From NCBI GenBank assembly GCA_002897115.2, contig BCIH01000008.1:514591-578590 (forward strand): DNA of 64,000 nt, written 5' to 3'. This document shows positions 32,565-44,090 of the stretch, piece by piece (position 1 is the stretch's first letter; each line of letters opens with the position of its first letter). A program made the position numbers and the translations under genes. This stretch comes from Prototheca cutis. Lineage: Eukaryota > Chlorophyta > Trebouxiophyceae > Chlorellales > Chlorellaceae. Under the pieces are notes generated by a model that saw only the letters and a program-made list of their open reading frames with translations, was not told where the DNA came from and did not search any database.

Positions 32565-34874
32565 ATGGCGGCAGTAACGACTCCCGCTCCCGCTGCTGGC
32601 GCGGCAGCCCCCGGCGCCGAGCCCGCTCCCACGCAGGCGGCCTCCGCCCTGACCAACTCCTCCCTGTACGTCGGCGACCTGGACCGCGACGTCACGGAGG
32701 CGCAGCTCTACGAGGTTTTTGCCCAGGTGCGCGGCACGGGAATGGCCGAACACGGCTGCGGTGGTTTCCACCGCCGCGTGTTGTTAGCCGCCCTTCTGGG
32801 CATGTTTTGGAGAGGGCGGCTCGACTGAGCCAGGTCCTCGCCGGGATCGAACATGCTTGGGCATGACTGAGGGTTTGCGCTCCTCCTGTTCTGTTTTATG
32901 TGCTGTAGGCATGCAGGTCTTGCATCTGCATGCCACATGCGCCACGCGGGAGGGGCCTGGATCGGGTTTCGGCTGTGGTGGCCGCTGCCATGCCCAGGCC
33001 ATGCCCGGGCCAATCCATGTGCAGTGCTCAGCTGCCTGACTCAAACAAACACACACAAACACGTACCGCCCCCACAAACAAATTTGCAGATTGGGCCTGT
33101 GGCCTCTATCCGCGTATGCCGCGACGCCGTGACTCGGCGGTCACTTGGCTATGCGTACGTCAACTACAACTCTGCGGTGGACCCTGCTGCTGCGGAGCGT
33201 GCGATGGACCAGCTGAACTACATGCCTCTGGCCGGCAAGCCGATGCGCATCATGTGGAGCCACCGCGACCCCTCTGCCCGCCGCTCGGCCGTGGGCAACA
33301 TCTTCATCAAGAACCTGGACAAGTCGATCGACAACAAGGCCCTGCACGACACCTTCTCGGCCTTTGGCAACATCCTGTCCTGCAAGGTTGCCACGGATGC
33401 TGCGGGCGAATCCAAGGGCTACGGCTTTGTGCACTTTGAGAGCGAGGCGGCCGCGAGTCTGGCCATCTCCAAGGTCAACGGCATGCTGCTGGAGGACAAG
33501 CAGGTGTTTGTCGGCCCCTTCCTGCACCGCTCCGAGCGCCCCTCTGACGCGGGCTCCCGCTTCACCAATGTGTTTGTGAAGAACCTGGACGCGTCCGTCG
33601 ACGACGCCGCACTCCGTGCCGCGTTTGAGGCGCACGGCACCGTCCTGAGCGCGGTGGTCATGCGCGGCGAGGACGGCGTGTCCCGCGGTTTCGGGTTTGT
33701 GTCGTTCGAGAGCCCCGCCGCGGCCGCAGCGGCTGTGGAGGCCCTCAACGGCAGCGAGCTGGCCGGCCGCGAGGTGTACGTGGGCCGCGCGCAGAAGAAG
33801 GCCGAGCGCGAGGCGATGCTGCGTTCGCGGTACGAGGACATGCGCGCCGAGCGCGTCGCGCGCATCCAGGGCATGAACCTGTACGTGAAGAATCTGCCCG
33901 ATGACGCCGACGACGAGTTCCTGCGTGCGACGTTTGCGCCCTTTGGCACGATCACGTCTGCCAAGGTGATGCAGGACAGCTCGACGGGCAAGGCTCGTGG
34001 GTTTGGCTTTGTGTGCTACGCGTCGCCCGAGGAGGCCACGCGTGCGGTCGGCGAGCTCAACGGCGCCATGGTCCGCGGCAAGCCCATCTATGTCGCGCTG
34101 GCCCAGCGCCGCGAGGTCCGCCGCGCCCAGCTGGAGCAGCAGCACGCGCAGCGCATGGTCTTGGGTGCGCCCCGCGGGCCCCTGGGTGCCCCGGGTGCGG
34201 GTCTGCCGGGAATGTTCCCCCCCGGTGCTGGCGCGCCGCTGTACTACGGCGCCCCCCGCCCGGGGGCGGGCATGCCTGGTGCTGCCATGGTCTCGCCCTA
34301 CCTGGTCGGCGGGCGCGGCCTCGGCGGCCGCGGCGGCCGCGGCGGACCCTTGCCCAACGGCGCCATGGCCGCTAGCCGTGGGCCCATGGGCGCGGGACGC
34401 GGAGGCCGCGGGCCTGCCCTGGGCCGCGGCGGCTACGCCGCTGCTGCCACTGCCGGCATGGTCGGTCCCCGCGCTGGTCCCCGCGCCGCGGGTGCCCGTG
34501 ACGCTGCCACCCAGGCTGCGGCCCCCGCTGCCGTCGCGGCTGCCCCCGCCGCTGACGCGTCGGCCGGGCTCACTGCTGCCATGCTGGCCGCCGCACCGGC
34601 AGAGCAGCAGAAGCAGATGCTGGGTGAGCACCTGTTCCCCCTGGTCGCCCGCGAGCAGCCTGACCTGGCCGGCAAGATCACGGGCATGCTGCTGGAGATG
34701 GACAACAGCGAGCTGCTGCTCTTGCTCGAGAGTGCCGAGGCCCTGGCCGACAAGGTCGACGAGGCCGTCGCTGTGCTCCGCGCCCACAACGCCATCCCTG
34801 AGGGCGCCAACGTCCGCGAGCGTGCCGCCGCTGAGGCCGAGCCTGCCGCTGCCGAGCCTGCTGCCGAGCAGTAA
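32565..34874 (+). CDS. PABP: Polyadenylate-binding protein
   Basis: Exons 32565-32726 and 33090-34874 give 648 aa. Four RRMs are visible: SLYVGDLDRDVTEAQLYE / LGYAYVNY, NIFIKNLDKSIDNKALHD / KGYGFVHF, NVFVKNLDASVDDAALRA / RGFGFVSF and NLYVKNLPDDADDEFLRA / RGFGFVCY. A linker rich in Gly, Ala, Pro and Arg (RGGRGGPLPNG) leads to the C-terminal PABC/MLLE domain (EHLFPLVAREQPDLAGKITG, MLLEMDNSELL). PABP coats poly(A) tails, stimulates translation and recruits partners with PAM2 motifs. The single intron splits RRM1 after VFAQ. The start context (caccATGG) is strong. Its functional antagonist CAF1 is encoded 14 kb downstream. Confidence 0.97.
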
Positions 34875-35083
34875 ACAGCAACAGAGCTGCTGAAGTCTGG
34901 CCTACCCACCTGCCCTGTGGCCCAGCAAGGACCATAAAAATGACACCACCACCTGTGGACCGATGTTTTTTTGCCCCCCGGTCCCAGGAATTTCTGGCAC
35001 AAGACCGAGCGAACGGGGGTTTCTAGCCCCGTTCATTTCCTTGTTCAGCCGGCACGGTGATGAGCCGAGCCACCCGCCAGGTC

Positions 35084-35186
<103 letters not shown>

Positions 35187-35226
35187 CCAGCGAGCCCACA
35201 CGGGGCCGCCGAGAATTTACCCACAC

Positions 35227-35262
35227 TGTGTGTGCGTGCGTGTGCGTGTGCGCGTGTGTGTG
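35227..35262. repeat. Imperfect TG/CG alternating repeat
   Basis: Alternating TG and CG dinucleotides about 40 nt after the 99-nt poly-C tract; potential Z-DNA sequence. Confidence 0.85.
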
Positions 35263-35727
35263 AGAGAGCGAGGCGCAAGGTTCAGAAGAGGATATTATAG
35301 GGGTTGGGGTCATTGACCACAACAGAGAAGTAACAGCCAGTTTTCCTGGCCTGGGAAAGAGAGGAACTCATATGCTTGTTTACAGGAGCCACCGCACTTT
35401 GCATGCCAGTGCCAACTTTGCAGTGCCGAGTGCTGGGTGGCTCACCAGCACAGGGTGTTCCAGTGGCTCACCAGTATGCATGGCGAAATGGCACTGGCAG
35501 GAACAGGCGCCACGCCCTTCCGACAGGAGCATGGCGCACCATCATATCAGCAGGGATCATTGGGGCACTCCTAGCAAGGGGGAGGGGGCACTGGGGCAAC
35601 ACCACATCCAATTTCAATGCTAGGCATGCACGCAGCGGCGCCACGAATCCTCACCCACTGCAAATCAGGATCGCCGTGCAACAGGGATCGTCACATCAAA
35701 CTCCCAACCGAGAACCAAGGGCATCGC

Positions 35728-38700
35728 TCACTTGTCCTCCTCATCGGACGACTCCTCCGTGCCATACTCGTCACTGTCATAGTCCCGCTCGCCCTGGGAA
35801 TGGGGAGATTGCGTCGATTCCTCTCAGTGCGCTTGCTTGCTTGTGATTTTGAAGCCCAAGGACACAGATGACAGCCTCCCGAGCAGCAGCCAGCGGCACT
35901 TCTGGCAAACAGGCATTCCCCGCAGTCAATACTACCACTTCAAACCAATCACACACCCAATTTTGGGCCACACATGCCATGCCATGTAAAGTCCTAGTGC
36001 GCCAAATCAATTCAATCAAATCCAAAAAAATGCCGGACCTCTTCATCGCTGTGGTCCTCGCCGGCCTCCGAGCCCGACTCGGCATCGGATCCACCGACCT
36101 GCTGCCAGGATCCCTCGCCGTCCTCGCCGGCAGCAGCTGCGGCGGCTGCCTCGGCTGCCGCGGCCCGCGCCGCGGCGCGGGCTTCGAGCTGCGCCCGTGT
36201 CGGCTCCTCCACACGCAGCTTGAGGGGCACGGCCCGGTCCGTGCCGATCCAGGCATCACACATGCAAAACAGGGTCAGGTTGTACCGCCCGGCCTTCCAG
36301 GGAGCGCGGAAGACAAACGAGACCTCCTGCGCCGTGGCCGGCTCCAGAGCAGGGGCCTTGTCTTCGGCGCTCTCGGCCTTATCACCATCCGCATTGGTCT
36401 CGTCTCGCGGTGCACACAGCGTGTCCAGCGGATCCTCTGCCAGACCGTCACGGCCTTGTGCCTTGGCAGCAATCTGTTGTTGTGGGTGTTTTTTTAAGTC
36501 ACCGAGAAGGAGCAGGCAGCGTAAAGAGGCTGCTGTGCGTTGACAGGCGTGCCTAACGAACCGTCGCCGCCACTCGCGCTGCCCATGCCCATGACACGCT
36601 CACTTTACTCCGCCCCTCCCACCACCACCACCCAAAAACAAAAATAATAATGGTTTAAAAAAGCCCTGGCTCACCACAAACTCGGCGCCAGCACGCTCGG
36701 CTTGGACGAGGGCCGTAGTGGGCACCACACTGAGTGCAGCGTTGTTGCCTGCATCCCCCACAACAAAGTACCAGACTTCTTCCTTGGGTGCTGGGAACAG
36801 CGGTGTGTAGGCCAGGCTGGCACGGCCCTGCAGCGCGCTGGGGTCAAACCCAGGCGTGGCGTGCACGGCGCGTGTGAGGGCCATGGTCAGCTGCACGATC
36901 ACGGGCTCGCCGGCCAGGACCGAGGCTTCGGGGCCCAGAGGCTGTCGCAACTCGTCCAACACTTTGGCCCGGACCCACAGCGTTGGTGCCGCCGAAAGAG
37001 AAGTCAGCGCCGAGTCCAGCGACTCCTCCGCCAGCCCAGCCTCCCGCAGCAGCGACGCACGTTCGCCCTTGCCCATCGCACGCAGCTCTGTGTGTCAGGG
37101 GGTTGAGTGGGTTCATTTGCGTTTTCCATCTGTATTCCCGTTTGTTTGTTCATTCGTTCCTCAAGAAAGTGGGCTTGTTGATTGCTTCAGCTCTTTGCAG
37201 TTCATCAAGGACAAAGCTCCCATTGGCCCCCACTCACCCACCCCAGCCCACCCCAAAAAAAGACTACCTTGCAGCGACTTGATTTTCTTCTTGGCCAGCT
37301 GGCGCATGCCTTCCTGCGTCAACCCCGGCAGCTGCTGCAGCGCTGCCATGGCATCACTGCCCTTGCCCTGCTTCCGAGCATGTAGCGGCACTGCCTGAAC
37401 CAGATGCTGGGTCATCTCCAGGCACCCCAGCATGGGAGCCAGCCAGCCATATGAACCCTGCGTATTTGTTTGGGGTTGTAGTTATTGGTCACACAGAGAG
37501 AAATCTGGCGTTGATGATGGCAATGTTTGTGTAGGTGGTGCTTTGGGTTGGATGAATCAACGTGATTCTCGGTTGCACTTTGCCCAGGCCCTCACAACAA
37601 CCCCCCCCCCCCAAAAAAAACTCCACCTGGGGCACAGGGGGGTTCATGGTGATGCGGAACATTTCGTTCAGGAGCCCTGGGCATTTCTTCAGGACAAAAT
37701 CCAGATCTTTAGCCAGGGTTTCGGGCACGGGCTCGCGGGCAAGGTGGGCCAGGAGCAGCATGTGGGCTTTGACCACGCTTGGCCGCCGTTTCCAGAAGTC
37801 TGCCTTGTCACGGAGGTCGGGGTGCAGGGCCAGCACCCGTCGGCGCAGCAAGTCCAGCGCGACGTTTTGACCCGGGGTGTCGGGCATCGTGATGAACTCC
37901 ATGGCGCAGACCAGCGTCTCCGGGATGCGCGGCAGGCTCTGCATGGGTTTCACCCCGTAGCGCCGGTCAAACGCGTAGATGGTCAGCGTCTCTGACAGGA
38001 CCTGGTTCCCCGGCGTCTTCTTGGTACTGCGGGTGAGGTACCATGCCGCGCCGGCCAGGGGGGCCACGATACCGCCGGCCAGCAGGGCCAGCAGGATCAG
38101 CGGCGCGGCGTCCTTGTCCTTGCTAAACAGCCATTCGGGCAGTGCCACGCTCACGCTGAATGCCTGCGGGCCATCGGGGTGCCCGTACTTTTGGTAGTTC
38201 TCGCGGGCCGCCTCGTCGGTCAGCGCCTGGTACGCCTTGGAGATGAAATTGGCAAAGTAATCCGCCGCCCCAGGGTCAGGGTTCTTGTCCGGGTGGTACT
38301 GCAGAGACAGCCGGCGGTACGCCTTTTTGATGTCGGCGTCACTTGCCGTCAGCGGGACCTGAAGGATCAAGAACGGGTCAAACTGCTGCACCGCACTTGC
38401 CGACCGCGACGTCCACCTGTGTCGTTGGAGGTGGGGGGCGCAGCGTCAACAATGGATATGGGGACAGGGTCCGTCCACATGTGCACACGGACAGACTCCA
38501 CCGCAGCACGAGACCGTCCCCATCGCGCTGCACACCCCACATCCGTCGTACCAGAAAAGCAGGATGTAAACCATCCACTGAATGGTGAGCGGGTGCTTGA
38601 GAAAGGTCACCAGCCTGGCGCTCAGCTTCTCCCCGCGCTCCTTGGTTGTCCATGCCTTGGACACCTGCAGGGGGGGAACGTGGTACGGTGCAAGGGTTGG

Positions 38701-38944
38701 CACGCCGCGCGAGGCCAGGGCTATCCGCCAGGCTGGGCACCCCCCCAAGGGCCCCTCCAGGACAGGCCACTCGGCCTCCGGCACCTGCCTCCCTCCATGC
38801 TAGGTGTGTGCATACCTTATTATCAGGTTCTGTGCCTCCGCAGAGCTTGTAGATGGTGTAGGGGATGAGGTAGAGGGAATAGATTGAGAGCACGAAGATT
38901 GCAAACATGGGCGTGGAGCCCTGGTGGTCAGTGCCCTCCGCCAT
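35728..38944 (-). CDS. SEC63: Sec63/ERdj2 translocon J-protein, full length
   Basis: Exons 38944-38816, 38664-38552, 38416-37627, 37457-37268, 37087-36675, 36473-36039 and 35793-35728 give 711 aa. TM1 (FAIFVLSIYSLYLIPYTIYKL) and TM2 (LTIQWMVYILLFWW) precede a J domain with LSLQYHPDKNPD and YGHPDGPQAFSV, then TM3 (LILLALLAGGIVAPLAG). The Sec63/Brl domain follows (LLLAHLAREPVPETLAKDLD, YGWLAPMLGCLEMTQHLVQA, NLTLFCMCDAWIG), and the protein ends in an acidic tail (DYDSDEYGTEESSDEED) used in the family to contact Sec62. Sec63 works with Sec61 and lumenal BiP in post-translational ER import. It is divergent from prefoldin 6. Exon junctions in the N-terminal third match those of the short paralogue at 26-27.4 kb. 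Confidence 0.96.
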
Positions 38945-39287
38945 GTTCAAGGGCGCTGCTCCTGGGCCCCCTGTCTAGGTCTTCGTGAGCAATAGCACGA
39001 TAGTGTTCCTTTGACCTGGGCCAGCGCTGAGCACTGATCATGGCTGCACCGGCACCGCCGTGTTTGCGCGTAGGCTCGAAATCTCCGGGCGGCCAGACCG
39101 GCGCTCGATCTGAAACACCGCCATCTCTGATCGCTGCAACGTTTGGCGCTGCTGAGCTGCCTAGCCTCAAACTGAAACGGAGAAGTGGGTCCTTGATATT
39201 TTTCGAGTCGCGTCTGTCACTGGCGTCCAGCGCACAAAGCATCCACGGAGCCCCCACATTCTCAGCAGTCGAGACAGTGATCCCCGT

Positions 39288-39965
39288 ATGGACAGAGCCA
39301 GCGCATTGGAGAAGGAGCTGCGGGAGGAGGCTGAGGCGTACCAAACACTTCAGAATGGTATTCATATGCGTTTCAGTATGTGACATTCATTGTCATGCTG
39401 CAGCAATGGGGCATTTGGCTTGACATGGTGTCGCCCCACCCACCGCGATCCTCCATCGGGGCCCTGGCCGCCGCAGATATTACCAAGAACCACAACGTGA
39501 GGCAGCAGTTTCTCCAGCAGCAGCATGAGAACGAAATGGTCCTCAAGGTCTGCACATGTGCCTGTGTGTCTTTGTGTGTGTACGTAGTTGTGCACGTGCC
39601 CGCCTCTGTCTGGCAATGAGCATGTGGGCTGCCGCTCAAAATCAGAAGCCCTTTCCTCCTCAATTTTCATCCGGCCTCCTGACCATCCTCCTGTGGCACA
39701 GGAGCTGGAGATTGCTGGGGAGGAGGGCTCGGTGTACAAGCTGATTGGCCCTGCCCTGGTCAAGCAAGACTCGATGGAGGCCGTGGCCAACGTAAATAAG
39801 CGCCTGGAGTTTATCGGCTCAGAACTCGCTCGGCTGGATTCCCAGCTCAAGACGCTGGAGGAGAAGCAGGGAAAGAAGCAGGCCGCCATCGTGCGCCTGG
39901 AGCAGGAGGCCCAGAGGATGCAGCAGCAGGCGCAGCAACGCGCGGCAGCGCCCACGCCGGCGTGA
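39288..39965 (+). CDS. PFD6: Prefoldin subunit 6
   Basis: Exons 39288-39357, 39477-39547 and 39702-39965 give 134 aa, normal for a beta-type prefoldin. The first and last parts are coiled-coil helices (MDRASALEKELREEAEAYQT; KTLEEKQGKKQAAIVRLEQE) around the conserved centre LIGPALVKQDSMEAVANVNK. Prefoldin hands unfolded actin and tubulin to CCT in the cytosol. The upstream region (38945-39287) is the 343-bp divergent interval shared with Sec63. Confidence 0.95.
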
Positions 39966-40167
39966 CTGGACCCCCTGGCGTGAAACCGCATGAATCACCC
40001 TCCCCTCGCCCTGTCAACCTTGTGTGTTTCCATCTGGCTGTTTCTCCGTTCCGTGTACCACCAATCTACCCTCTCGACCAGGCACGCGCCAACTGCCAAG
40101 CAAAGCAGCAGCAAGCACTGCGGGCTGAGAAATCGTGCAGCTGCCATGCTAGGAGAGGTAGCAGCCG

Positions 40168-43100
40168 TCACCGGCGGCCTTTGCCCTTTTTCTTTCCGGG
40201 TGCCGGCTTGGCCGCCTGCCTTGGGGCATCCATAGGGGTTGCTGCTGCAGAAAGAGGGAACACACACGCAATGGCTTTGTCGATTGAGGGTTGCACTTCA
40301 ATGATGGCAGCTATACAGCCCACTGCCCGCATCAAAACCCTCTATGTCAACATCCATCACCGCCCCCAAAAGTCGGGCCACTCCTTCATGCCATCCCGTT
40401 CCGCCCCAACTCACCCATGCCAGTCCTGTCCAGGTTCTCGTCCACTTTGCCAGCGCCCTGGCTGCCCTTGAAGGCATCCTGCGCAGCGTGGTGCAACCGG
40501 CAGTGAGCGACACGCGGACGGCACAAACCCAGACTCGAATGCCGGCGGATCTTTGAGGTGCTGCGAGTCACCCAGATCTCGACACCCCTCATGCCCAAAC
40601 ACTCTGACTACAGCTCCCCAGCCCAACATGTGTCTCACCTTGCCACGGTTCCGGCGGCGCAGCTTCTTGGCATCGGCCCGCTGCCACTTGGGCAGCCAGC
40701 GCTCCGGATCCGGCGGCGGGCCGGGGTGCTCGGGGTCAAACCTGGTGCGGGCCATTGGGGAGGAGGGTGTTGACAGTCGGGTCGCGTTCCGATGCTAGGG
40801 GTAAGACAGAGCGTGCTGCCTTCTTATCATTCCATAGCCAATACAGACCAAACAGACGCTCATCACACAGACGGACAAGCCCCAAACTCCCAGACCACAC
40901 GTACCCTTTGGGGTACCGAGGCTTGCGCTTCTTGGAGCGACGCTTGCGCTCCTCCGCAGCAGCTCCCGTTTGGTCGGCGCCGGCCGTCGGCCCTGCAGGC
41001 TGACCGCCTGCACCGGCTGCAGGTCCCGCTGCGGCTGTAGCAGCTGCCGACGAAGCCGCAGCAGCGGCGGTGGCGGCGAGACGCTGACTTCCCAGCCGGT
41101 CTTCCTCGGCGGTGCCCAGCCGCGGCAGCGCCTCGGCCGCGGCTGCGAGCCCAGCCGGCAGACGCCCCGGATCCTCCAGTGCCGCGGCCCAGGCGGCCAT
41201 GCGACGCATCCCTGGCTCCCCCACGCTTCCCTCTTCGTCGCCAGTCGTCGGCCCGGCGGCTTCAAGCTGGACGCAGCAGTCCAGCGCGGCGGACAGGTCG
41301 CCCTGCTGCACTGCGCGGTCCGCGGTCCGTGCCAGCACCCACCGCAGCATGCCCTCCCGCGTGGCAGGCTCTGCTGCTGTGGCGCCGGCAGCCGATGTCC
41401 AAAATGATCGTGCATCGACCAGGAGCTGAGCGGCTGCGGCATCGGCGTCTGGGGCCTTGGAGCGCTGGAGCAGTGCCTGGCATGTGGCCAGCACGCCCGG
41501 GCGGTACATCACGGAAGGGGGGAGCGCACGCAACGCTGCCAGCGCCGCACCCTCCGCACCCTCCGCACCGGAGGCAGCGCCCGGCTGCGTTAGCACCAGC
41601 TGTGCCCCGAGAAGTGCCGCGGCCACGGGGTCAAGGTCGGCCACCGCGCCCTCGATCAGTGCCCGGGCATCCTTGGGCCGGCCCTCGGCCGCCGCCAGCC
41701 CGGCCTGCAGCAGCGCCAGCCGCCGTGCAGCGGCCTTGTCCTTGTTCTCCGCAGGTGATGATAGCCCACGGACCAGCTCCCGCCCGACATCCAGCCGCCC
41801 GGCCGCCAGCGCCGTCGCTGCAGTCGTCGCCAACAGCGCATCCCGCTGCTGGGCAGTGAACCGCGACGTCACGGCCTCCTTGAGCCTCAGGAAACCACCT
41901 AAAGGGAAGGGGGGGCCGGGGGAAGGGTTGTTAAGGATTGGGTGGGAGGGATTGTATGGAGAAGCATGGAAACATGTTCTAGGAAGACTCGCCGACAGTG
42001 CCGCTGCGCAATAGCACTCGGTTCCGCCTATGCAACCACCGCCACCAACAGCAGCACCGACACCATCAGCTTCATACCGACGCGTTCAAGGCAGAGTGAC
42101 TCAATGCGACGCAGGGCTTCCCCCGCCGCGCGCTTATCGGCGCGACGAAGGGCGAGGCACGCGAGGTTGTGTGCAGCTGCGGCCGCCGTGGCGGCGTCGC
42201 CTTCCGCCGCATCGAGCGCCGCGAGGTAGGCGCTCTCGGCTTCAACTTCAGCCCCGCGGCGCTGCTTGACATAGGCCAACTGCGCATCGACGGGCGCCAG
42301 TTCCGCCGCGGCGTCGTCCGGGGTCAAACCCTCCTCGGCCAGGGCCTCCTCACCCGCCCGCCGAGCCAGCTCCAGCCGCTCCTGCGCCTCGGTCAGGGCA
42401 GTCAGTGCATCAGCACCATCAGCCGCTGCCAGCAGCGCGCAGGCGGAATTAAAGGCGATTTCCAGGCCGTCGGCTGGCGAGGCACGCATGGCCTCGAGCA
42501 CCGCAGGCACCTCGCCGCCCCGGCCACCGGACACATAAGCGGCCAGGACGTTTGCCTGGACAGCAGGGTCGGCGGCCGCGCCAGCATGCTGGAACAGTGC
42601 GCGGTACTGCGTGATGGCCTCGCTGTACCGCCCGAGACGGTACTGCAGCTGCGCCTCGAGCTGCTTCCGCGCCTCGGCACGAGCGGGCGTGGAGCGCACG
42701 ACCTCCCGCAGGGCCTCCTCCAGACGACCCAGCCGGTACAGGCAGTACGCGCGCTCAAAGGCCGTGGACGCCTCCAGCGCGGGGTGCGCCGAAAAAGCCT
42801 CCACTGCCTCGTCGAATCGACCTAGCTCCAGCAGCAGGCCCGCCCGGCATCGCAGCACGTCCTCGTCTCCGGGGCTCAGCGCCAGCGCTACATGGATATT
42901 TTGTGAGTGCATGTGTGTCTGTGATTCCGGTGGAGTCAGAGGGCAAGATATTCCCATTCCAATGGGGCATTCTTCCTATTTGGAGAAGAAACGGCATCTG
43001 CAAGGCCGAGGGAGTGCCTCCCAAGCAAGGCAAGGCCCGGAGACCGGCCAGACGCCCTAGCTGATTCCCAAGTGGGCAGCACGGGGGCCTCAGCTGCGTG

Positions 43101-43370
43101 CATGGCGCGCAGCATAGGGCACTAATGTGCCCAGACCAACCATCCCCAAGGGACGACTCGGTTTATCCACCCCCACGCAGCCCCCCAGGGTCCGCCTCCC
43201 AGAATCCCCAGCCCCCCAACCCGGCTCATTCCGTTCACACAGCCCATCCCAGCCAATCCCGCACCATCATCAGCAATCTTGAGCGCTTTTTTGTACTTTC
43301 CAGCCTTGATCTGGCCGTCCAGCCGGCTGATCAGGGTGTCCAGCTGGGCACCGGCACCGCCGTCCGTCAT
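40168..43370 (-). CDS. SRP72: Signal recognition particle 72 kDa protein
   Basis: Exons 43370-43265, 42887-42078, 41898-40905, 40741-40639, 40478-40415 and 40244-40168 give 717 aa. TPR-like helices run through the first two thirds (RAGLLLELGRFDEAVEAF, RAYCLYRLGRLEEALREV, ALDAAEGDAATAAAAAHNLA). The C-terminal RNA-binding part is diagnostic: RKRRSKKRKPRYPKG, then FDPEHPGPPPDPERWLPKWQ and a basic tail ending PGKKKGKGRR. In the family SRP72 dimerises with SRP68 and binds 7SL RNA and the ribosome interface. The middle of the protein is strongly Ala-rich. It is convergent with prefoldin 6 (202 bp) and divergent from the LENG8-type gene. Confidence 0.95.
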
Positions 43371-44090
43371 CGCGGCGGTCGCCGGGAGCTCCCCGGCTCG
43401 CGCAGCGCCTGGGCGAATGCTTGATAGCCGTTCCGTATACCAATTGATGAATGCACAAATCGAGCGTTGATTGGGGAGGCGTTTTCAAGAGCACGGGATG
43501 CGGGTCCCGACGAATTGATGGCGGGACTGTGCGAGCCTTCGCCTACGACGACACGGACCGGAGGTCACCTGCGTACACTTGCCCAGTCGGGTCCAACCAA
43601 ATCCCTCAGCCGCCGGCTGCTCTTCCAGGATTCATCAACAGTGTATTATACTGTTGAGCTGGAATATGTGCCGCAAAACGACCTAGATGTGGCTGGTCTC
43701 AGCGACCCCTGGCGCTCCCGATGCTAGACGCTCGAGCTCGTCCATGCAAGTGGAGAAGGCGATCTGACCTTGTGACGCACGCCAGCATGGAGACAATGGC
43801 TCTTTTTACGTGATATTTTCACTGCCATGGTCGTTCGTTCCCCTGGACTCTTGTGAACGCACCTGGCGAGGCCTGTCGACATGGAAGAGGTGTTATCCTG
43901 GGGTGTTGTCTGGGTCTGCTCAGGTGCAGAACATGCTGTGATGGGCCTGGTGCAGTTCACGTGTGATTGTGCTGTGCATGGTCATGATTGGGGCAGGAGC
44001 CTTCAATCTGCAATGCAAGCGCAGGCACTGGGCTGCCACGCACCTTGACCGGGGCGGCTGACTCAGAATGCTTGCCCCACCCCTTTCACT
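43371..44090. other. Divergent intergenic region SRP72/LENG8
   Basis: About 720 bp between divergent starts. It should hold both promoters. No conserved coding segment is seen. Confidence 0.5.

Noticed and set aside
33141..34787. 548-codon minus-strand open frame opposite PABP
   Set aside because: Antisense shadow of the PABP RRM exon; no family features.
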